Source of the DNA: Lotus japonicus
Taxonomy: Eukaryota > Streptophyta > Magnoliopsida > Fabales > Fabaceae
Length of the DNA stretch: 64,000 nt
Direction: 5' to 3'
Assembly: GCF_012489685.1 (NCBI RefSeq)
Contig: NC_080042.1
Span: forward strand, 42,212,066 to 42,276,065
Under the pieces are notes generated by a model. It was not told where the DNA came from. It ran no database searches and was given only the letters and a program-made list of their open reading frames with translations. The position numbers and the translations under genes were made by a program. Below are positions 11,047 through 18,223 of this stretch, in pieces. How positions within the stretch are numbered: the first letter of the stretch is position 1; each line of letters opens with the position of its first letter.

Positions 11047-11474
11047 ATACGGGAATTGGTAAAAATTTACAATGAAATGGGAACAAATCCGCTTGATCGG
11101 AATCGCTGCCAGGAAATTGCTGCAAATTATAGGTGAATTTAATCTTCCCGTGATCATATCTTTAAACAGTACTTGTGTATTTTTTCATGATACTCAATAA
11201 TTAACCTTCTTTAATTTTGATTTTTTCCTCTTTGAACTGTGCTGGGAATAAAACTTCCATATCATGGGAACAAGTTGTTACAACTCTTTTATTATCATTT
11301 ATACGCCTTTTAGAATTTACAGAGTCCGTATTATAATGCTGCATTAGTTTTATTGGGTTTTAGGTGCTGCAGTGATTCCACAAGATCAAGTTGCTTCTGC
11401 AGGCACAATGAATTAACTTGTTGATCTTTCAGATACACCTGTTTTAAAAATTGGAAGCTATACAGTTCTAGAAG
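11047..11474 (+). pseudogene. Two-exon remnant of an unidentified host gene
   Basis: An 86-base exon-like stretch (11047-11132) is bordered by an acceptor (ttcacag) and a donor (ag/gtgaat) and reads IRELVKIYNEMGTNPLDRNR followed by CQEIAANYR. After about 230 intron-like bases ending tgggttttag, a second stretch (11365-11474) reads AAVIPQDQVASAGTMN, a TAA stop, then LVDLSDTPVLKIGSYTVLE, and ends at a donor-like gaag/gttgtc. The amino-acid composition and splice signals look like real plant coding sequence, broken by the stop. The parent gene was not recognised; no further exons were found before 11910. Confidence 0.5.
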
Positions 11475-11910
11475 GTTGTCCTTTTCCCTTACCGTGTGTT
11501 TGGGTAACTCATTTAAAAATTTAATTACATCGATTAAATTCCTTGATTTATAAAATATCTTATTTCTTTCAATTGCTAAATCTCCTATTTAGATAGAATA
11601 ATTTAATTTCCTTCATTTTTTAACAATTTGTTGTTTAAAGTGATTATTTTTTTCATTTCGAAAATCTTACATGCTCAAGTAGTATTACTCATGTAGGATG
11701 TAATAAAGGCTGGTCCTAGTACCTTAATAAGATACAATCATGCATGATTGCAACAGTTCTGCACATGTGTAATATAACAATACTGAGAGCACTCTATTCT
11801 TATTATTTTCGTTTCTATTGTTGTTAGAGAGACACCTAAGATTCTATTTTACAATACAAACAACAAAAACCTATTTAAATTTCTGAAACATAAAACTGTG
11901 AAACATATAT
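11475..11910. other. No feature recognised
   Basis: AT-rich sequence without ORF or detectable repeat structure, lying between the gene remnant and a Tat-type LTR. Confidence 0.4.
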
Positions 11911-12657
11911 AGTTCCAGCCAAGAACATAGAGATAAGGTATAGTACCTAGAGTGAAGGGATTGCACAAGAGAAAGAATCTAGAGAGATCAAAATGTAACT
12001 TCCTAAAGAGAGAATGTAACCGCTTAGAGAGAGAAAATAGCTGAACTGAGAGTTTGTTATTGAGTAAATGAGCCAAGAGTCATTTACATGTGGTAACCGC
12101 TCCCTATTTATAGGCTAAGGGCTGGGCCTTGTTAGTCTAACTACCCCTATTGGGCCAACTTGGCCTCGCGGGGGAGGCCCAACTCTGAGCTTGCGTGACC
12201 GCCACGAGGCGGGCAGCCCTGGGCGAGGCCTTCTCGAGGTTCGCCCAGTCCACAAGTCCACAAGACACCGAACTCGAAGCATGAGAGCTAAGTGCGTCTT
12301 TAAGAATAAAGTTACAAATATTTAAATAAAAATTATCCTAAGCCAGGATTACTAAGTAATAGAGCAGGTCGCCAACATGGCGTGAAGTGAATATAAATTC
12401 CCCTAAGTCCACAAGTCCACGAGTTTACTTGTGGCGATGAAGATAAGCACGCTTGTCCTGCAGCGTTGGCGAGCGCCTGCTAGTTTGGTGTCTTAGCACG
12501 TGAGGGTCACGCAGGTCGCCAACATGGCGTGAAGTGAATATAAATTCCCCTAAGTCCACAAGTCCACGAGTTTACTTGTGGCGATGAAGATAAGCACGCT
12601 CGTCCTGCAGCGTTGGCGAGCGCCTGCTAGTTTGGTGTCTCAGCACGTGAGGGTCAC
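11911..12657 (-). repeat. Tat-type gypsy LTR, minus orientation
   Basis: Read on the minus strand, this contains cctataaatagggagcggtt (TATA region), cttggctcattta, tctctctaagcggtta and ctaggtactatacc, in the same order and spacing as the plus-strand LTR ending at 35435. Its 3' end (11911) aligns with that LTR's end, but the terminal CA is lost. The upstream portion carries two 147-bp tandem units. Related minus-strand fragments lie at 42355-42685 and 43998-44460. Confidence 0.7.
12364..12657. repeat. Two tandem 147-bp units
   Basis: Copies at 12364-12510 and 12511-12657 begin gcaggtcgccaacatggcgt and end gtgagggtcac. They differ at about two sites by eye (cttgtcc/ctcgtcc, tcttag/tctcag), so the duplication is recent relative to the surrounding LTR. 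A partial relative (ggtcaccaacatggcgtttt) lies at 44415-44434. Confidence 0.9.
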
Positions 12658-12898
12658 GCGTGATGTGTTAGTTGAATCGCAAAGGTCAGCGAATCTTCAG
12701 AATCTCAACCGCTACCCTCGAAACTTCCCCTCAAATCATGATAAAGCTTGTTCCTTCAAATTTGAGCCAATCAACCGTTGTAGATTCCCGTTTAACGCGC
12801 CGCTCACTCTTCCCAAAAATCCGTGTCTTTCCCAAAGTAATCATTTCTTTTCGTCATTATGGGGAACGATTCTCCACTTCCTCCCCACGATCTCAACC
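12658..12898 (+). other. Tat-associated region, split by the composite insertion
   Basis: This stretch and 34774-35035 were contiguous before the composite element inserted; the pentamer caacc is duplicated at 12894-12898 and 34769-34773. Read across, the region has a CT-rich, promoter-like character, including a TATA-like ttctataagtacc at 34822-34834 and a short plus-strand ORF beginning MSPKRHTRNSYR at 35007. Its plus-strand signals oppose the minus-oriented LTR at 11911-12657. It may be extra, possibly antisense, sequence of a Tat element; this is inference. Confidence 0.4.
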
Positions 12899-13037
12899 TG
12901 TAGGATCACGCGCTTACCACTACGCCAAAACCAATTGGTGTTAGTGAGGGCGCAACGTTATTTCTTATAGCGTAGCAGACAGCGCCCCGTTTCGAATGCT
13001 ACCTGCAGGCAGGATGCTGGCCCACCTGGACCCAACA
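12899..13037 (-). repeat. 139-bp TRIM-like LTR, 3' copy of composite C
   Basis: On the plus strand it runs tgtaggatcacgcgc to cacctggacccaaca, that is TG...CA in both readings. It matches 34630-34768 along its whole length with two differences (cgtttcgaa/cgtttcaaa, atgctgg/atgttgg). On its right is atcccccccc, which on the minus strand is a polypurine tract abutting the LTR start. TSD caacc precedes it (12894-12898). Confidence 0.9.
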
Positions 13038-13121
13038 ATCCCCCCCCAGCACCTGCCAGCCAAACTAGCTGCACAGCATGCCTTCCGTGGGATTCGAACA
13101 CGGGACCTGGCTCTGATACCA
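13038..13121 (-). other. TRIM internal remnant: polypurine tract to primer site
   Basis: Just 84 bases connect the small LTR to the long LTR. On the minus strand they run from TGGTATCAGAGC (complement of 13110-13121, pairing with initiator tRNA-Met) through a tRNA T-arm-like GTGTTCGAATCCC (13089-13101) to GGGGGGGGAT (13038-13047) next to the small LTR. With 139-bp LTRs this would make a TRIM of about 360 bp, a normal size for the class. Confidence 0.7.
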
Positions 13122-13123
13122 AT

Positions 13124-14501
13124 TGATATGTAAATAAGTAACACAAGAAAGGGGGGGTTTGAATTGTGTTCTTAAAAATTACTTGTTAAAACTTTAGTTT
13201 ATGAAAAGAAGATAAGTTCTTAAGAAAATTGTTCTGGTGACTTTTCAAAAACAGTTTAGTGCAGCGGAAGTAAGTAAATAAAGCAGAACGATCAGCACAT
13301 AGGAATTTATACTGGTTCACCCTAAACGATTGGGCTACGTCCAGTACTTGGCCACCACCAAGATTTTCACTAGCAAGTATCAAGGACTTCTCCAATACAA
13401 GTATTAGACAGGACTTCTCCAAGTATTATCACGGACTTCTCCAAGTATTGTACAGGACTCCTCCTAGTATTATCACGAACTTCTCCAAGTATTGTACAGG
13501 ACTCCTCCTACAATCAACAAGATTGTTTGGCTCTACAAGAAATCTCTTCTCAAAAGAGTTGGTGTAGACAATTTATGGCACTGGAACTCTCAAGTGTTTT
13601 GGGTTCTGAAAGGACGTTGGAACACACAAGAGTTCAGAATCTAAGAGAGAAGTAAGAGAAGAGGTTTGACTCTTTTAAGGTTTGGTATTCTCTCTTGATT
13701 TAGCAGAGGTATGAGATCGGATTTGACTCTTAGGAAATCTGCTGTGAGCTTTTAATGCTTTGAAGAATGTTTGGAGTAACTGCTCTGAGTTCTTTCTTTT
13801 CTTGCAATAAATTTTTCTCTTCTATGTATGTTCAATCTTCAGATATGTCCTTTATATATGATCTTGCTAGTTGTGTAGCCGTTGAGACACAAAATCTGGC
13901 CGTTGTTTGTAGCCGTTGTGAGTGTCATCTAACCATTGATTCAAATCTCCGGTTGGTAGCTTCATTAAATGCATGCTGCTGTTCAAAGCTATCCTTTAGC
14001 CAAAAAGGTGTACTTTGTCAGCTAGTAGGTGGTGATAGCTTTGGGCTACTTTGCAGAAGTGAGACATTTTGGAAAAGTGATGTTGACGTGTTGTCTTTTT
14101 TCCTCTTCATTGGTCATCGAGACTTCTCTCTTCAAAGGTAAATCAGTTTGCACGTGACCAGATTAGTTTCCTTCTGACTAAAGCATGGGGCAAATAGTTG
14201 AGATACAATTTTGACTTTCCCGCTCAAAGGCTTCTTCTGAAATTCTAAGGTATGACGTGGCATGAAACGATACAGAATAAGTGTCTTCCTTGTTTACTGG
14301 ACGATGCGGTCATATCTTGCGTAAACTTCTTTTTCCTTATAAGGCTTAGACATATTCGTTGAAGCATGCGACCTTATAATATATATTTCCTGAAAAATGT
14401 CATTAACATCTGGAATTAGATTTTAGTAGAGAAAAGTATTTATAAAAATTGTTAGGATCAAAATAAGATTGAAACACGTTGTAACACGTTTGAACTTAAC
14501 A
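13124..14501 (-). repeat. 1,378-bp Sirevirus LTR inside composite C
   Basis: On the minus strand it starts TGTTAAGTTCAAACG and ends ACATATCA. At its start lies a polypurine tract (minus AAAGGGGGAGAT, 14502-14513), marking it as a 3' LTR. At its end, after two bases, lies a primer-binding site (13110-13121), marking it also as a 5' LTR. Having both signals on one LTR is abnormal and implies recombination. It contains aagtattgtacaggactcct-type tandem units and a TATA-like tttatatatg at 13849-13858. Solo or truncated relatives lie at 4150-4555, 5896-7078 and 50694-51931. Confidence 0.85.
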
Positions 14502-14911
14502 ATCTCCCCCTTTTTGATAATGACAATTTTTATTGAAAAGGATAATGATCAAGAGTAAAAAGAATTTATGCTCCCCCTAAATTGGGTAAGATAAAAGTTT
14601 TAAAAAAAAACTTATTCAAATCATATTACTCCCCCTGAGTTGTATAAAACTTTGGTGTTAGGTTAAGGAAACAACCTTGAACTTGATCTTAAACTTTTCT
14701 ATAATTCCTAATTCCTATTTTCTCCCCCTTTGGCATTATTAAAAAGAAAGGGAAAAGAAATTAGTAGAAAGGTATAATATGCATAGTAAACATGGCAAAC
14801 GTTAGTTATAAAACGATAAGCATGATGGAACGATAAAATATGCATAATCAGTGAACAATAGTCTGAAAACATAAAAGTAAATGCGAATTGTTCAGGATAG
14901 AGAGTTGGCCA
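14502..14911 (-). promoter_or_regulatory. Multiple polypurine tracts of element C
   Basis: Between the env-like stop and the 3' LTR there are repeated purine runs on the minus strand (plus-strand ctccccct near 14504, 14571, 14630 and 14722). Multiplied polypurine tracts upstream of the 3' LTR are a described Sirevirus feature; the one abutting the LTR primes plus-strand DNA synthesis. Confidence 0.7.
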
Positions 14912-15625
14912 TTAGCCAAAGCGTGTCAGCAGCTGATCGATTTTCTGGGCAAGAGTCATGAACTGCTGGTTGATGTGGTCACGGTGGTCTTCAAAGTCTT
15001 CTCTGGTGACAAATTGAGTCGCCAAGACTTGAGCACTTGAGCTTCCACCTTCAGTCTTGAAATCAGCTTGAAGTCCCTCAGATTCATCTTCTTCTTTTCC
15101 ATCAGCAGAACTGTTCAGTTGTGACTCTGTATCATCTGCTTCTTCGAGCATCTTCTCCTTTCCTTTTTCAGTGTTGGCTTTCTCAGAATGAGAAACAACT
15201 TCAGGAATGTGAGTGGGTAGGAGTACAAACACCCAAGTTCCAAATTTCAGTGAGAGCGCGGAGGTCCGATTCATGAGAGAATATGGCAGAGTACCAACAT
15301 ATCCCTCAGAGACACTCAATTTCCAGAACTCTGGATCAGGAACTTTGCAAGCGTGAAGTTGGAACAAGTAGTTGTCACCCTCTTGTCGTTTCCATGTAGC
15401 GGTGAGCTGATTGCTTGAAGACTTGTCAATCTTTCTTGCCAGAAGGTTCAGGTAGCTTTTGAACGATCCCTTGGTAGTCCTCAAGGTGCGTCTGCGTTGG
15501 ATAGCAGAGGACACTAGCGTCTGAAGGCGCCTCTTTCTTGCTTGAGAAAAATAGAGAACAGTACCGGATCTGCTTGCCTTCTTAGTGCTTGCTTTCGTGA
15601 ACGGTTTGAGAGTAGAAGTCATATG
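14912..15625 (-). pseudogene. Element C env-like gene, C-terminal part
   Basis: A 236-codon open stretch on the minus strand is the distal end of C's envelope-like gene, cut off from its beginning by insertion of element B at the TSD atatg (15621-15625). It includes an acidic, Ser-rich segment (SQLNSSADGKEEDESEG) and ends with a heptad-like helix (QQFMTLAQKIDQLLTRFG), similar in position to the C-terminal helix of element B's protein. The codon phase on this side of B agrees with the phase at 27619-27812. The product's role in Sireviruses is unproven; membrane segments are not evident in this part. Confidence 0.75.
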
Positions 15626-16831
15626 TGAAGGTATGAAAAACGGTAGAAAGGGGGGGTTTGAATAACGTTTTTAGTATAAAACTTCCACCTTAAAGATTTT
15701 GACAAATCTTTCGAGAACTTAAGTGCTAAAGATAAGAGATAGAAAAGCACACAAGGATTTTATCCTGGTTCACTTGATAAATCACTCAAGCTACTCCAGT
15801 CCACCCGTTAAGGTGATTTCTTCCTTCTTAGAATGAAGGCAATCCACTAATCAGGTAAGAGTTACAACTGCACTTGAAACCTACAAGTGACTAACAATTA
15901 CACTGACTTAGCTCACACTAAGATTCACTCTCTTAGTCTTCTCTAGGATCCGATCAGCCTTGATCTCCTAAAGGAACTAAACAAACTGTTTATCAAAGAA
16001 TTGTTTACAAGAGATTTGCTTCTAAAAAGCTAATAGTAAACTCAATGAATTTCAGATGAAAGAAAACTTCGAAGAATTTAAGTTTGTCTTGCGCGTATGT
16101 GAATGCTTCTAGCCGTTTCTTTCAGTCTTCAGCCTCTTTATATACTCCAAGGATTAGGGTTGAGCGTTGCATGGGAAATGCTACCGTTGGAGGGCAGTTC
16201 TGGAAAATCCAGCTTCTGCTGTGTCTGAGACTGTTAGGTAGGTCGTCAGGAAGGTACAATTGCTTTTGTACTTGGATAGCGACTTGACCTTTAAACCTAG
16301 GAGACTTCTGATCAGGGGATGCTTCATATAGGAACTTGTGAAGCCGGTTGATCAGAGTCAGAGGGAAAGCCCAGATCCTCTGACCATTGTTTCTTCTGAT
16401 TCTGAACTCAGAGGGAAGAACATGGTCTTCAGAGTATCTTGCTTCTGGACAACAGAATTTCACTAATCAGCTTCTGGATCTTCAGAGTCTTCTACACCAT
16501 CAGAATATCTGAGCCTTCAGTGTTTCTTGGTTATCAGACTTTCTGGATCTTCAGAGCTTCTAGTGACTGAGTCCACATCAGAGTTTGTATGACTTCAGAA
16601 CTTCTGAAGCTTTTCCACTGTTCATACTGAACATGGTGAATGCGAAAGCGTTGCTTGGGTTGCTCTTTATACACAGTGCTTCTGATTTGTGTGAGATTGA
16701 GTTGAGGTCAGAGCCTGTAAATAGCACACTCAGAAAAACACGTTAGAGTACCACAATTGTTCATATCAAAAGGTTAATTTGTAATCATCAAAACATAGAG
16801 TTGTACTACTAGATCAAAACTTGATCTTACA
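15626..16831 (-). repeat. 3' LTR of element B
   Basis: Minus-strand start TGTAAGATCAAGTTTTGATC, end CATACCTTCA. It is the same length as the 5' LTR at 26413-27618. Differences seen: T/C near 16022/26809, C/A near 16069/26856, and G/T near 16380/27167. It is rich in cttcag / tctgatcag words. A minus-strand TATA box (TATATAAA) is at 16137-16144. Small ORFs inside it repeat in the other LTR and are not genes. Confidence 0.95.
16137..16144 (-). promoter_or_regulatory. TATA box in element B LTR
   Basis: Plus-strand tttatata, read TATATAAA on the minus strand, preceded by CCTTGGAG. The identical copy in the 5' LTR (26924-26931) is the one positioned to drive element transcription. Confidence 0.6.
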
Positions 16832-17573
16832 ATCTCCCCCTTTTTGATGATGACAAAACTAAGATTTTTGATGAACAATTCTTAAACATTAAACTAAATT
16901 CACTCAGAGTTTAGAGATATAGAATAAGACTTATCCTGATGTGAATAGTTTATCTTGCTCATTCTGAATTCAAGTCACTGCTTGATTCTGAGCTTAGCTC
17001 CCCCTGAATCTAATACTTGATGAAAACGTTAGTAAAGTCTAGATTCTGAGCTAAATGATATAAGAGTTCAGAGTGAAAAACTTATGACATATATGAAAAT
17101 CGAGTAATCAGAGCGCATAAGTGATCAGAGTCACGGACAAGGTATCAGAGTCTTGGGTATCAGAGTCAACTTAGAATCACTTCAGAAGAAGTGAAATGTA
17201 TTCCTTGTATTTGCCCAGTGACACATCTATGGTCATGAAGGTGGAACTCTTAAATTCTCCAAAAGAAAAAAATAAATCACACTAACACATCTTACACATC
17301 AAAAACTGGGTTTACTCCCCCTTTTTGTCATAAGCAAAAAGCTTGGGGTGTGAAAAACTTAGCTTGAAGTACAAGGTACTCCCCCTTAGAGAAGGTCTAA
17401 GTTTAAAGAAAAGGAAAACGATGCAAGAATCAGAGTTAGGCGAAATAAATAGAAGAGTTAATGCAAGAGAAGAACGTTTACCACCGGTCAAGGGAGTAAA
17501 GAGAAGGGTCAGTTACCAAGAACTTAACCTCGAGAAACTGTAGGAGCATTAACTTTCAGAGAGAAAGTGAAGC
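16832..17573 (-). promoter_or_regulatory. Multiple polypurine tracts of element B
   Basis: Adjacent to the 3' LTR the plus strand reads atctccccctttttgatga (16832-16850), the complement of the priming polypurine tract. Further copies of ctccccct or ctccccctt lie near 17000, 17314 and 17380. There is also a cluster of cagagtc-type words (17110-17175). Together with the antisense gene, this makes the env-to-LTR interval 1,392 bp, about 900 bp longer than in elements C and E. Confidence 0.7.
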
Positions 17574-17583
17574 CTATATAAAG
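17574..17583 (+). promoter_or_regulatory. TATA box of the antisense gene in element B
   Basis: ctatataaag lies 57 bases upstream of the ATG at 17640, the distance expected for a plant core promoter with a short leader. It is on the strand opposite to the retroelement genes. Confidence 0.55.
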
Positions 17584-17639
17584 CGTTGGAGAGAAAGGTA
17601 AGCTTCACACCTCGAACAATTTGCAGTAAGGAAAAAAAA

Positions 17640-18032
17640 ATGGCATCATACATCGTAGCACTAGAAGAGCTGAGGAAGAAGGCCTTCGAGGAGGACTTGT
17701 TCCTTAACATCAGGCATCTAGAGGGTACAACGACCATCTCGGAGCTAACACGGACACTGCTGGAGGAGGACCTGCGTCCAGAGTTGAAGAGAGACCTGAG
17801 GGAATTTCTTGCCTTCGTGGAGGAGGTGCAAGAACTCAGCCGGCTTGAACTCAAGCTGCTGGAAGAAAAAGAGAGTTTGGAAGAGAAGCTCAAGACTGCA
17901 GAAGAGATTCTGGAGAGGGATGAGCTAAAGGACAGGCTCAACAACATCCAGCATGCACTGGAGCGTCTGGAGAAGGATAGGTCAGAGCAGCGCCAGGAGT
18001 ACAGAAGAATGAGGAGGGATCCTCCATTCTAG
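17640..18032 (+). CDS. Antisense coiled-coil ORF within Sirevirus B
   Basis: An ATG-started 130-codon frame running opposite to the element's own genes, between its env-like gene and 3' LTR. The context aaaaaaATGGC is good for initiation, a TATA box lies 57 bases upstream, and aataaa follows at 18076-18081, 43 bases past the stop. The product begins MASYIVALEELRKKAFEED and is strongly charged (Glu, Lys, Arg, Leu). From about residue 55 it has heptad-like Leu spacing (LSRLELKLLEEKESLEEKL) and an Arg-rich tail ending RRMRRDPPF, so a coiled coil is predicted. No family was recognised. It could be a captured host gene or an element-encoded antisense ORF, as known from some Ty3/gypsy groups. The convergent env-like stop is at 18224. 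No second copy is seen in C or E. Confidence 0.6.
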   Translation: MASYIVALEELRKKAFEEDLFLNIRHLEGTTTISELTRTLLEEDLRPELKRDLREFLAFVEEVQELSRLELKLLEEKESLEEKLKTAEEILERDELKDRLNNIQHALERLEKDRSEQRQEYRRMRRDPPF

Positions 18033-18075
18033 ACTTTAGGGAAAGAATGTATGATGTAAACATAAAGATATTATG

Positions 18076-18081
18076 AATAAA
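18076..18081 (+). terminator. Poly(A) signal after the antisense ORF
   Basis: aataaa within ttatgaataaaaagattttt, 43 bases downstream of the TAG stop of the 17640-18032 ORF. Confidence 0.45.
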
Positions 18082-18223
18082 AAGATTTTTGCAAACATAT
18101 GTGACACAAATATATATAATAATGCATAGATAATCACAAACGAACAAAGTAGAATAAAAAGAAATAGAAGTTAACAAAAATAAAACAACGTTAAAGAAAA
18201 AGAAAAGCGAAGAGATCCTAAAA

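Noticed and set aside
12364..12657. CRISPR-like repeat-spacer pattern
   Set aside because: Only two long contiguous units without spacers, in a plant retroelement LTR.
12578..12970. 130-codon plus-strand ORF
   Set aside because: It crosses the tandem repeat, the TSD and the small LTR, so it is not a biological frame.
13124..14501. Reading the long LTR as a simple solo LTR
   Set aside because: Its flanking pentamers do not match (ccaat/atctc), and it carries both a polypurine tract and a primer site, so it is part of the composite.
16084..16463. Overlapping small ORFs on both strands, repeated at 26871-27250
   Set aside because: They lie in the two LTR copies of element B and are duplicated with them; the TATA box falls within them. 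Not genes.
17343..17543. 66-codon plus-strand ORF upstream of the antisense gene
   Set aside because: It overlaps the polypurine-tract region, has no promoter of its own and shows no domain-like character.
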